DNA of 64,000 nt. It comes from an uncultured Bacilli bacterium (GTDB taxonomy: Bacteria > Bacillota_I > Bacilli_A > RFN20 > CAG-826). Every line of letters begins with the position of its first letter. Positions within the stretch are counted from its first letter, which is position 1. The notes under the pieces were generated by a model. The model made no database searches. It saw only the letters and a list, made by a program, of their open reading frames with translations, and was not told the DNA's origin. The translations under genes and the position numbers were made by a program. Location: positions 209,746 to 273,745 of the forward strand of contig CALWDE010000003.1 in the NCBI GenBank assembly GCA_944376605.1, in the 5' to 3' direction. Below are positions 54,189 to 63,820 of the stretch, in pieces.

Positions 54189-57029
54189 CTAGAGCGTGGC
54201 AGAAGTGTTAAAAGATGCGACGAATTCATCAAATTGAGACTGAACTTCACTAGAAATAGGAAGACCAATATCAAGCAAATCGATTTGAGCAGAAATAGGA
54301 AGGCCCCCGCCAAGCAAGAATCCATCAGCAGCAATGCTAGATAAGAATCCGCTTTCGTTAATAGCAAGAGACACATTAATACTATCAAGAGGAGTTCCGC
54401 CAACCGTCATTCTTGACAAATCGCCTAAATCAAGACCAAGAGAAATGGTATTTGTATTCTCAGCAAAAGAATACGAAGTAAGAATGCTGTCAAAATAATA
54501 AGGATGAGAAGTATCCTCAGTCATCATTGACATAAAAGCCTCAGGGATTCCAAGAATACCCATAATGTTATTCATTAAATTCGCAGAATATTCATCATAG
54601 GTCGCAGAGGATGTTTCTTCACCAATCTTGGTATAAACCATTCCATCAGAGGCAGCAAGAGTAATGGCTGTTTCGCCCTCTAAACTCCCTAAGATGTTGT
54701 AGTCTTCTCTCACAAAACTACCATAAACGCGAACATCCGAAGTGGATGAATCGATGTAAAGATCACCTTTAAGAACAGGATGAACAATAAGGGCATTAAT
54801 ATCAAGATTAATGGATAAGTGGTGCGTGGTCAGTTCAGCATCTCTCCCAAGCGCTTCCACTAAAAGTGATAAAGAAGAGAAATCTGTGTAGGCAGCAGCA
54901 TTTGTGGAATAGTCTGTTGCATAAGTTAAAGGCGAGGTAGTGGCTTCTAAAGTGAAGGAAAGAGAACCTAAAGCAGCGTTTTCAAGCGTTAAGCTCTCAA
55001 GCTCTCCTGTATCTTTTTGTGTAAGTAAGAGCGTAGTGTCGCCTTCTAACCCTGCACTAGATAAATCAAGTGTAAGTAAAATTCCGTCCGCATTAGAAGA
55101 GACACCTCTCACAAAGTGTAAATTCAATAAATCGTGATAATTCTTTTCGTTTACGGCCTTATTTATTGCAGAAAGAAGGGCAATTTCGGAGATAGAAGAA
55201 GAGAGTAAGTCTCCCACTCTACCATCCATTAATGTACTAACAGCTTGGCCAATAGAAGAAAGAGAAGCTTCGGAAATATATCCGCGTAACTCTTCATCAG
55301 GAGTAACTTCCGTGTCACTGCTGACATAATTGTAGTTAACAGCAACAACATCCGTTGGCATTAAATCAATAGCAATTTGGTGGGTATAAGGAGTTTCTAC
55401 CGCTTCCGTGCTATCTGCAGGAACGTAAGAATAGATTTCATCAACGTTTAAATCGAGAGACAAGCTTTCCGCACTGGCGTCAACCTGCATGTTCCCTTCT
55501 AATGTTTGGCCATTCATCTCGCCGTCAATAGCAAGATTAAAGCGAGGAGAAGCAACAAGAGAAGAGAACTGGTTATAGATAGAAGGTAATCCTTCTACAA
55601 TAGTGTATTCTTCCGCCACAATCTCAACTTCTTCATAAGGAAGTAAATCAAGACGGAAAGAGAAAACAGAACTATTTAAGCTGAAGTTTTCAACCTCAAG
55701 GGAAAGAAGTTTATCGTGCGACAAACTAACAGTTAAAAGAGAAAGTTCACCAAAGCCAAAACTTTCTCCTGAGAAAGTTACTAGTAGATGATCATCATTT
55801 TGTTCGATAGAAGTAACCGCTTCAATAATGGAAGAGTAGTCCCCTAAAAGAAGTTCGGCAACTGCTTCATTTCCTAAAATCACAGAGAAGATATCTTGGA
55901 AGAAAGACTCATCAAGAGGGAAATCTTCCATGAGTAAAGAAGTAAACTCATCTAATTCCGCAGCAGGGAAGGCTAATTTTAAGGCGTTATCGTAGTTGAT
56001 ATAGCCATAGGAATCATCGCTATAAACACTGACAGATTGGGCAGCCTCACCATTTTCTTCTTGCAAAGAAATTGTCATATTGGAATGGCCAGTATCTTGA
56101 TCTAAATTTCCAGAAAGCGTCGCTGTTAAGCCAGTTCCCTCCCCAATAGAGAAATCAGGCCTTTGAAGGGAATCAAGCGATAAGGAGAAACCAAACTGAG
56201 AAGAGTTTGCTAAATCCGCAATCCCTTCAAAAAGAGGTAAATCCGATACAAGACTACGATAAGTGTCCGCATCAACTGGCGCGGTAACCTCATCAATTGT
56301 ATCCGAATTTGTATCATGAATATTCATTACAAAACTAGTAACAGAAGAAGAATCTGTGAAGCTGCCTTCAACACTTGTGAGATAACAATCTTCATCACTT
56401 GTTAAAGTAAAGACAAGTGGAGTTTCAGCAACAGTAACAGAAGCTTCATAAGTGTAACCTCCATTAGCAGCAGTTCCTGTCTCTTCAATCGTTAAAGAAG
56501 CAAGAATTTCTGCTAAAGAAGCATCAAGAGAAGGCATTTCTACCCCAGTTACTTCAGAGAAGAAATTCACCACATCCCCTAATTCAGATTCTGTTGCCTT
56601 ATATTTAATGACAGGAGTTGTCTCTAAATCGTTAGCAAGTTCAACACGTGCATAAGCAGTTTGATCGACATAAGTGAATTCAAATAGACCATCTGCACTG
56701 TTATATTGCGCATCACCGCTTAAGAGAAAAGAAGCTTCCTCTAGCGATGGCAAATGCAAAATAAAGTCTCCACCAACATGAATTGAGGTGCTGGGAATTC
56801 CGGGCAAAGACGAGCCTGAGCTCATTAAAGTTTCAAGCTGAATTGTGCCAACCATACTTTTCGTATCAAGAAGATTTGCAAGAAGTATTTCGGCATGATC
56901 TAAGCTTGGACGAGAACTGCTAGAAGAAGAGGACAAGGAAGAGGAAGAAGAAACCCCTTCACCTCCACAAGCAGTTAAAGAAAGTGCTCCTAATAACGAA
57001 AGAAGCAAAAGTGTACGTTTTCCGCGCAT
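54189..57029 (-). CDS. Large lipoprotein built of about four ~225-residue units
   Basis: 946 aa. Lipoprotein signal LGALSLTACGGEG (Cys21), then a 16-residue Ser-rich linker (residues 26-40). The remainder appears to be four related units of ~225 aa starting near residues 43, 262, 490 and 715; each start has a short helix then a beta strand pattern (LPLFEGIADLANSSQFGFSLSLD; LPSIYNQFSSLVASPRFNLAIDG; LSLLVEALGRDAELTTHHLSINLD). The low-Lys, Ser/Leu-rich beta composition resembles LolA/LppX-type lipid-binding barrels, but that is only a guess. Probably surface-anchored. It precedes its own terminator and lies downstream of the membrane-anchored gene on the same strand. Confidence 0.75.
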   Translation of the reverse strand: MRGKRTLLLLSLLGALSLTACGGEGVSSSSSLSSSSSSSRPSLDHAEILLANLLDTKSMVGTIQLETLMSSGSSLPGIPSTSIHVGGDFILHLPSLEEASFLLSGDAQYNSADGLFEFTYVDQTAYARVELANDLETTPVIKYKATESELGDVVNFFSEVTGVEMPSLDASLAEILASLTIEETGTAANGGYTYEASVTVAETPLVFTLTSDEDCYLTSVEGSFTDSSSVTSFVMNIHDTNSDTIDEVTAPVDADTYRSLVSDLPLFEGIADLANSSQFGFSLSLDSLQRPDFSIGEGTGLTATLSGNLDQDTGHSNMTISLQEENGEAAQSVSVYSDDSYGYINYDNALKLAFPAAELDEFTSLLMEDFPLDESFFQDIFSVILGNEAVAELLLGDYSSIIEAVTSIEQNDDHLLVTFSGESFGFGELSLLTVSLSHDKLLSLEVENFSLNSSVFSFRLDLLPYEEVEIVAEEYTIVEGLPSIYNQFSSLVASPRFNLAIDGEMNGQTLEGNMQVDASAESLSLDLNVDEIYSYVPADSTEAVETPYTHQIAIDLMPTDVVAVNYNYVSSDTEVTPDEELRGYISEASLSSIGQAVSTLMDGRVGDLLSSSISEIALLSAINKAVNEKNYHDLLNLHFVRGVSSNADGILLTLDLSSAGLEGDTTLLLTQKDTGELESLTLENAALGSLSFTLEATTSPLTYATDYSTNAAAYTDFSSLSLLVEALGRDAELTTHHLSINLDINALIVHPVLKGDLYIDSSTSDVRVYGSFVREDYNILGSLEGETAITLAASDGMVYTKIGEETSSATYDEYSANLMNNIMGILGIPEAFMSMMTEDTSHPYYFDSILTSYSFAENTNTISLGLDLGDLSRMTVGGTPLDSINVSLAINESGFLSSIAADGFLLGGGLPISAQIDLLDIGLPISSEVQSQFDEFVASFNTSATL

Positions 57030-57080
57030 AAATTACCTCCAGACTAATATCTATAATTTAGGGAAACGAATAATTCTTTT

Positions 57081-57995
57081 TTAAAAAGATGGGGCATTTA
57101 AAACAGGAATTTCTGCTTTATAGTCCGAGTAGAAGGTGGTGGTAAGAGCACCTGTGGTGTTACTGCCAATTCCAGAAGAGAGTTTAGCATAATACTTTTC
57201 ATAAGAAGTCATTGTCTTAAGCTCTAGATTTTCATCGAGAGAAAAAGATAAATGGACATAGTAAAAGTATGGTTCTTCTGCAAGATTAGAAATTGTTTTC
57301 ATTTGACGAACGTAATTCACAACAGATGTATAAGGATCGAGCTCTAATTCTAAAGAGTAGCCATCCTCAACCTTTTTGAAACTTGTTGTGCCATACATGT
57401 CAGCGGTTTTATCCGTATCGATTACTGTATCTTCATTAATCACATAAGTTTCAACGCTATGGACGTTACGTCCCATCATCTCGGCATAAACCTCATTGCT
57501 ATAAGTAGTGCCTTCTGAAGCGAAAATGCCATCTTGCAAATCTTCGCCAACTACGCCGCGATACTGCATCGTAGAATCGCCTTCCTCATACATACGGAAA
57601 GCAACATTTACAAAAGCGCTTTTGCTATTGGACTCTTCAAAGTAAGAATCGCCAGCACGAATTTGCGTCGAGAAAATTTCCTGTTCGACAATACTGGCAT
57701 CAGCAACACCAATTCCGCGTGTTGCAAAATATTTATTACTTTGGAAAAGAGTATAAGCAACATTAGCAGCCTCAGCAGGAGTGAACTCCTTCGTGTAATC
57801 GACATTCGGATTTTCAGAAATGGAGTCATATTCATCCATGAGAACTCCCCGGTCCATGCCGTTTACAACAAGATTGTCATAATCACGACTTGGTCCAAAA
57901 TAAAGATCATGAATTAAGATTCCACCGCCGACACCAAGACCAATAACTGCCAAAGCACCAACGCTAAGCAAAGTAATCTTTGTTCCTTTTTTCAT
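57081..57995 (-). CDS. Membrane-anchored extracytoplasmic protein of unknown function
   Basis: 304 aa from the ATG at 57995 (MKKGTKITLLSVGALAVIGLGVGGGIL), with AGGAGG 10 nt upstream; an in-frame upstream start at 58073 is less likely. One N-terminal helix (residues ~8-30) anchors the protein; the rest is predicted outside the cell and acidic, with alternating Tyr/Phe beta strands. No known motif. It lies just upstream of the repeat lipoprotein and may share its transcript (52 nt gap). Confidence 0.7.
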   Translation of the reverse strand: MKKGTKITLLSVGALAVIGLGVGGGILIHDLYFGPSRDYDNLVVNGMDRGVLMDEYDSISENPNVDYTKEFTPAEAANVAYTLFQSNKYFATRGIGVADASIVEQEIFSTQIRAGDSYFEESNSKSAFVNVAFRMYEEGDSTMQYRGVVGEDLQDGIFASEGTTYSNEVYAEMMGRNVHSVETYVINEDTVIDTDKTADMYGTTSFKKVEDGYSLELELDPYTSVVNYVRQMKTISNLAEEPYFYYVHLSFSLDENLELKTMTSYEKYYAKLSSGIGSNTTGALTTTFYSDYKAEIPVLNAPSF

Positions 57996-58253
57996 AAATA
58001 TACGGCCTCCTGGCCAAACCGTATTGTAGAAGAATCTAGATTGGACAACCTCTAAAGCGCGAATATCAGTCATAGAAAGGCATTCTCCAAAATAGAGAAT
58101 AGCGTTTCCTTAGTAACAATCGAATAGTTTTGGCGTGTAAAACTTATAATTCTACAGGGACACCTACATAAAAATAGAGAAATTACGCTTCTATACAATG
58201 TATATTTTTCTAATTTAATGAGGAGAGAATTTCTTGAGAATTTTCTTTTCCAT

Positions 58254-58308
58254 AGGACTAAATGGGCATAATTTTTAGACACAGTATAAATTAGTCCTAA
58301 AAATTATG
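58254..58308. repeat. Two interleaved inverted repeats upstream of the XRE-membrane regulator
   Basis: Arm A AGGACTAA (58254-58261) pairs with TTAGTCCT (58291-58298); arm B CATAATTTTTAG (58267-58278) pairs with CTAAAAATTATG (58297-58308). The arms are exact, and the two right arms share two bases, so A and B stems exclude each other or form a pseudoknot. The ~290-bp gap between 57995 and 58365 holds no other clear gene. Confidence 0.55.
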
Positions 58309-58330
58309 TAGTATTCAGATGCATCCTTAC

Positions 58331-58358
58331 TTGCAAGGAAAAAGAAAGCCTACATAAT
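58331..58358 (+). promoter_or_regulatory. Promoter of the XRE-membrane regulator, leaderless spacing
   Basis: TTGCAA (58331-58336), 16 nt, CATAAT (58353-58358), then GGAAGC and ATG 58365. Confidence 0.6.
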
Positions 58359-58364
58359 GGAAGC

Positions 58365-58955
58365 ATGGACGATTTAGCACACATTATTGGTAATAATCTA
58401 GCAGAACTAAGAAAACGAAAGAGACTAACACAGCAAGAGTTATCACAAGAGATTGGTTATAGTGATAAATCTCTTTCTAAGTGGGAACTTGGGAACGCAA
58501 TGCCCCATATTGACGTTTTAAAAACAATCGCGGATTACTATGGAGTAACGGTAGATTTTTTAATTACAGATGGAGCTGCAAGAAGTAAGAAAAACGAAAT
58601 CCAAGAAGAGAAAACCAACCGTAATAAGATTGTTATTACCTGCATGGCTGCTACTTTTATTCTTTTATGCGGCGTGGTTATTTATGTATATAACCTTATT
58701 GCAGTAGAAGATACCAAATCCTGGGTATATTTCTTTTGGTGTGCGCCCATTTGCTTTTTCATTACAGCCTTTTTAGATTTTCGCTTCTGGGGAAGAAATT
58801 TAGGCTTTTGGATTTTAACCTCGTTATTTGTTTGGACGCTTCTTCTTGCCGTATGTCTTCATATTTTTATTTATGAAGGTGATCAGCTCTGGTACCTCTT
58901 CTTAGTCGGGATACCTGTTCAAATTGGTATCTTCCTTTTCTCGCGTCTTAAATAA
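58365..58955 (+). CDS. XRE-family regulator with C-terminal membrane helices
   Basis: 196 aa. N-terminal Cro/CI HTH (residues 8-65: IGNNLAELRKRKRLTQQELSQEIGYSDKSLSKWELGNAMPHIDVLKTIADYYGV), then four hydrophobic helices (about residues 90-108, 118-136, 142-162, 170-190). A DNA-binding domain tethered to the membrane suggests sensing at the envelope or control by membrane state. The second such gene is at 62654. The start has no Shine-Dalgarno and a -10 box 6 nt away. Confidence 0.85.
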   Translation: MDDLAHIIGNNLAELRKRKRLTQQELSQEIGYSDKSLSKWELGNAMPHIDVLKTIADYYGVTVDFLITDGAARSKKNEIQEEKTNRNKIVITCMAATFILLCGVVIYVYNLIAVEDTKSWVYFFWCAPICFFITAFLDFRFWGRNLGFWILTSLFVWTLLLAVCLHIFIYEGDQLWYLFLVGIPVQIGIFLFSRLK

Positions 58956-58973
58956 GCTTGCCTCTTTATACAT

Positions 58974-59002
58974 CAAAAAAAGGACCAAAAGTTGGTCCTT
59001 TT
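58974..59002. terminator. Bidirectional terminator between XRE gene and tyrS
   Basis: AGGACCAA-AAG-TTGGTCCT with TTTTTTT on the minus side and TTTTAT on the plus side. Confidence 0.88.
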
Positions 59003-59018
59003 ATAAAAAGCATAAAAA

Positions 59019-60281
59019 TTAGGCGAGTTTTGCAAGGAAATAGTTCTTTTTCCCTTTGCGGAAAATTAAATATTTCCCGTGTAAAGCACAATCCTTTGTG
59101 ACGAGATAACTATCCCAAGTAGATGGATCAATTCTTTGTCCGTTTAACGTAACACTTCCTTGAGATAATAAGGTTTTTGCCTGCGTTTTCGATTGCGCCA
59201 TATGGATGGCTACAACAGAGTCTAAAATAGAAGTGTTAGGAGTTATAACAGGTTCATCTCCAGAATATAACTCATCAATTTGCTTCTCATTTAAATGCGT
59301 AACATCTCCCGAAAAGAGTGCTTCTGATAAGGTAATAGCATCATCCGCTTCCTCTTTTCCGTGGATTAAAGAGACAACCTCTTTCCCTAACACTTTTTGT
59401 GCAAGACGCTTCGAAGGATCTTTTGCGTGTTCTTCTGCGACCGCGTCAATTTCTTCTTTAGAGAGGAAAGTAAATACTTTCAAATAACGAATCGCGTCTT
59501 CATCTGCGCAGTTAATAAAGTATTGATATAGCTTATAAGGAGAAGTTAAGGCGGGATCTAAGAATAAAGCACCATCTTCTGACTTACCAAACTTTTTCCC
59601 GTCCGCTCTAGTAATAAGCTTGGCAGTCATTGCGGCGCACTCTGCCTCCTCCCCTCTCGTCTTACGAATCAGTTCTAATCCTGAGGTTAAATTACCCCAT
59701 TGATCATTGCCGCCAATTTGAATATGACAGCCATATGTGTCATAAAGATGGAGGAAATCCGCCGATTGAAGAATTTGGTAAGCAAATTCAGTAAAAGAGA
59801 TACCAGCCTCTAATCTGCTTGCGACAATTTCCTTTGATAACATGTAGTTAATAGGAAAATATTTCCCATAATCGCGTAAGAAATCAAGCACAGTTAAAGA
59901 GCCAAGCCAATCATAGTTATTTAATAAAATTCCTTTGTTTGGATCAGATAAATCTAAGAAACGTTCTAATTGATGACGGATAGCCTCCGTATTTGCCTTA
60001 AGAGTTTCTTTCGTCTGTAAATTTCTTTCTTTGCTTTTCCCCGAGGGGTCACCAATCATGCCTGTTGCCCCACCGACAAGAGCAATAATCCTATGTCCTG
60101 CTTTTTGTAGACGCATCAAAAGGGAAATCATTACAAAATTTCCTAAGTGCATGGAAGAAGCAGAAGGGTCAAAACCGCAATAAATCGTTTGAGGCTTCTC
60201 CATGAGCTTTCTTACTTTTTCTTCATCGCTATATTGTTCGATAAGTCCTCGCCAATTTAATTCATCAATAAGTTGCGACAT
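59019..60281 (-). CDS. tyrS: Tyrosine--tRNA ligase
   Basis: 420 aa, TyrS1 type. HIGH-like MHLGNFVM with GFDPSASS before it, DFLHLYDTYGCHIQIGGNDQWGNLTSG, KFGKSEDGALFLDP (KMSKS equivalent), and a C-terminal S4 domain (AKTLLSQGSVTLNGQRID). Charges tRNA-Tyr. No T-box is seen in the 87-nt gap upstream, unlike pheST and thrS. GGAGGTAATTT precedes the ATG. Confidence 0.97.
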   Translation of the reverse strand: MSQLIDELNWRGLIEQYSDEEKVRKLMEKPQTIYCGFDPSASSMHLGNFVMISLLMRLQKAGHRIIALVGGATGMIGDPSGKSKERNLQTKETLKANTEAIRHQLERFLDLSDPNKGILLNNYDWLGSLTVLDFLRDYGKYFPINYMLSKEIVASRLEAGISFTEFAYQILQSADFLHLYDTYGCHIQIGGNDQWGNLTSGLELIRKTRGEEAECAAMTAKLITRADGKKFGKSEDGALFLDPALTSPYKLYQYFINCADEDAIRYLKVFTFLSKEEIDAVAEEHAKDPSKRLAQKVLGKEVVSLIHGKEEADDAITLSEALFSGDVTHLNEKQIDELYSGDEPVITPNTSILDSVVAIHMAQSKTQAKTLLSQGSVTLNGQRIDPSTWDSYLVTKDCALHGKYLIFRKGKKNYFLAKLA

Positions 60282-60323
60282 AAATTACCTCCAGCAGGGG
60301 TAATCTTACGCGCTTTGCACAAA

Positions 60324-60352
60324 GAAAAAAAGGAGAGGCATTACCCTCTCCT
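60324..60352 (-). terminator. Intrinsic terminator of groESL
   Basis: Minus strand AGGAGAGG-GTAATG-CCTCTCCT followed by TTTTTTTC. Confidence 0.92.
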
Positions 60353-60368
60353 TAGAAGATAAAGATTA

Positions 60369-61991
<1,623 letters not shown>

Positions 61992-62010
61992 CTATAAGAC
62001 GATCCTTTCT

Positions 62011-62292
62011 TTATTCAATAATTGCGAGAATATCTTCGCTTTTAATAAGAAGATATTTGTGGTCATCTTCTTCATAATCCGTGCCACTATATTCACGGTA
62101 GATGACCTTGTCTCCTTCTTTTAGAGTAGAAATAGGAATGAGTTTACCATTCTCATCTACTTTTCCTGGGCCAAGAGCAACAACAGTTGCGACATTGCCC
62201 TGCTTCTTCTCGGAGCTAAGGATAATGGACCCCACCTTTTTCTCACTAGGAGCCTTTTCGATGAGGAGATAATCATTAAGCGGTTTAATCAT
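62011..62292 (-). CDS. groES: Co-chaperonin GroES
   Basis: 93 aa with IKPLNDYLLIEKAPSEKKVGSIILSS, the mobile loop, and the roof VVALGPGKVDENG; ends in EDILAIIE. Caps the GroEL ring. TCCTCC (62303-62308) is the minus-strand Shine-Dalgarno; groEL starts 22 nt downstream. Confidence 0.96.
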   Translation of the reverse strand: MIKPLNDYLLIEKAPSEKKVGSIILSSEKKQGNVATVVALGPGKVDENGKLIPISTLKEGDKVIYREYSGTDYEEDDHKYLLIKSEDILAIIE

Positions 62293-62312
62293 GCTAGAAA
62301 CATCCTCCTAAC

Positions 62313-62379
62313 TGCTAGATTACTAGCAACATGGCATATGATAATGCACCTTTTAGCAGCGTCAAGCCTAGATTGCTAA
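62313..62379 (-). promoter_or_regulatory. groESL promoter with degenerate CIRCE element and a leader inverted repeat
   Basis: 62353-62379 reads, on the minus strand, TTAGCAATC-N9-CGCTGCTAA, a CIRCE (TTAGCACTC-N9-GAGTGCTAA) with 8/9 and 6/9 arm matches and the exact 9-nt spacer. It overlaps a TTGACG -35, followed 16 nt later by TATCAT. A second palindrome TGCTAG-ATTA-CTAGCA (62313-62328) lies in the leader before the Shine-Dalgarno. HrcA control is probable by analogy. Confidence 0.55.
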
Positions 62380-62414
62380 AAAGTTTTATCACTTCTTTTC
62401 TGGGCATAGAAATA

Positions 62415-62441
62415 CAAAAAAGAGGCGAGAAAACTCTCCTC
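62415..62441 (-). terminator. Intrinsic terminator on the minus strand
   Basis: GAGGAGAG-TTTT-CTCGCCTC with one mismatch, then TTTTTT. It follows the small membrane-like frame at 62459-62569. Confidence 0.7.
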
Positions 62442-62458
62442 ATCTAGATAACAATTCA

Positions 62459-62569
62459 TTAGTACTCTTCTTTATGGAAAAAGCGGTAGAGAAAACAGTA
62501 GAGAGCTGTAAGGAAGGAGAGAATTACAAAGAAAATAGCAGGAAAAGAAGGTAAACTTGTTACCTTGTT
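62459..62569 (-). pseudogene. Short membrane-helix coding remnant
   Basis: A minus-strand frame reads LPSFPAIFFVILSFLTALYC then FLYRFFHKEEY and a stop: one good membrane helix with a charged end. There is no in-frame start codon before the upstream stop, so it is a broken small gene or the end of one. Follows the XRE-membrane gene on the same strand and precedes a terminator. Confidence 0.35.
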
Positions 62570-62653
62570 TCACTATAAATTAGATTTCATGATAATTTAT
62601 CCTATAAAATTCATAAAATCGCCAAAATAAAATGAAATTTAAAGGGATTTTGA

Positions 62654-63259
62654 TTAGAGATAATCATAAAGATTGCTAGAAGCACAAGAAATAACAGAAA
62701 TAATTGCTGCTAGTAAAAGAAAGACACTAATCCCAAAAATGATATATGAAGTAATTCTTAACCACTTATATTTTGGTAAAAATAAACACAAAAGGGCTAA
62801 CACAATCGTAGCAATCGCCACAATAAGATAAATAAGAACAAAACGGTTACCATTAGATAAGGTAATTTCAAGCGGAGAGAAATTAACATAACTTACAGCA
62901 GGCAAGCAGCCTGGTTCCCCGTTATAAATGTATTTCCGAACAATAACACAAGGAACAAAAGCTAGAATAGTCGAGATTACAGAAATAATGACGGCAAGAA
63001 TATTGATAACGCGATTCGTAATTTCCCCTGCATCGGAACGTTTAAGAGCCAAATGTGCAACATCGTCTTGATCAAGAAGTTCGGATAGTTTAATTCCAAA
63101 AAATTGAGCGAGAAGTTCTGCATTTTCCCTTGTAGGCTCCACCGCACCATTTTCATACTTGCTAATCAAAGTGCGAGAAACGTGGATTGCGCTTGCAAGT
63201 TCTTCTTGCGTTAACCCTTTCTCTTTTCTAAGACTCTTAAGCTTTGCTGGAAAATTCAT
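62654..63259 (-). CDS. XRE-family regulator with C-terminal membrane helices
   Basis: 201 aa. HTH at residues 5-60 (KLKSLRKEKGLTQEELASAIHVSRTLISKYENGAVEPTRENAELLAQFFGI), then three hydrophobic helices (about residues 82-105, 138-160, 168-192). Same layout as the gene at 58365 but not a close copy. GGAGGAGG precedes the ATG. Membrane-tethered regulator; target unknown. Confidence 0.85.
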   Translation of the reverse strand: MNFPAKLKSLRKEKGLTQEELASAIHVSRTLISKYENGAVEPTRENAELLAQFFGIKLSELLDQDDVAHLALKRSDAGEITNRVINILAVIISVISTILAFVPCVIVRKYIYNGEPGCLPAVSYVNFSPLEITLSNGNRFVLIYLIVAIATIVLALLCLFLPKYKWLRITSYIIFGISVFLLLAAIISVISCASSNLYDYL

Positions 63260-63440
63260 AACTTCCTCCTCCGCTACCTCATCTTAGTTAATGCGCAATA
63301 TAAAGTAATGTGAAAACGAAAAATACGATGTGAATTTCTACCATAACAATGCAACAGAGTTTCTCTTTTTTAAGAGTCTATCATCTCTATCTTTTGCTGT
63401 ACTGAATTTGTTACCTAACATTCATTTTTATTTAATCTTT

Positions 63441-63631
63441 TACTTTCCACTTTCATGTTTATTTGTCCTGTAACAAACAATAATTCCTTTCTTTTTTAAT
63501 GCCGAAACAATTCTTCTTGTCGTTGGAACGGAAATATTTAATTTTGCCGATACTTCATCATATGTGATATATGGATTTGCCTATATCAATTGAATTACAA
63601 CTTTCTCCCAATCAATTTTCGTTAACGTCTA
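63441..63631 (-). pseudogene. Fragment of a winged-helix C-terminal domain with an in-frame stop
   Basis: A minus-strand frame reads KIDWEKVVIQLI, a TAG stop, then ANPYITYDEVSAKLNISVPTTRRIVSALKKKGII and ends KHESGK. This is the C-terminal HTH common in AlbA_2/RecG-like (ATP_bind/DUF4062-type) DNA-binding proteins. The interruption and lack of an upstream body mark it as a relic, probably of an accessory or mobile region. The other bases of the 63.26-64.0 kb gap are AT-rich with no gene I can support. Confidence 0.6.
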
Positions 63632-63774
63632 GGTGCTCAATAGTATCTAGTATCGATCATTCAAAAAAGTCTTACGGCGTATAAACTGAACACAGAAAAT
63701 AATAAATTTTCTTCACTTATCTATAAATTCTTACAGGACGTAATTTTATAAAGTTCGTATTGATCAGATAAAAT

Positions 63775-63820
63775 AAAAAAGTCTGCACATCCCTAGTCAT
63801 CGACTAAGAATGTATCAGAC
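63775..63820 (-). terminator. Long terminator hairpin on the minus strand
   Basis: A 40-nt hairpin (GTCTG/CAGAC, ACAT/ATGT, TAGTC/GACTA paired segments) followed on the minus strand by TTTTTTATTTT. It would end a transcript coming from beyond the right edge; no coding frame is clear in 63821-64000. Confidence 0.6.

Noticed and set aside
54189..57029. Ser-rich low-complexity run at the lipoprotein N-terminus as a repeat expansion
   Set aside because: It is a short linker after the lipidated Cys, common in lipoproteins of this group.
58070..58282. 70-aa minus-strand frame in the gap before the XRE gene
   Set aside because: It begins with GTG directly after a TATACT, has no Shine-Dalgarno, reads as low-quality sequence and lies over the inverted repeats.
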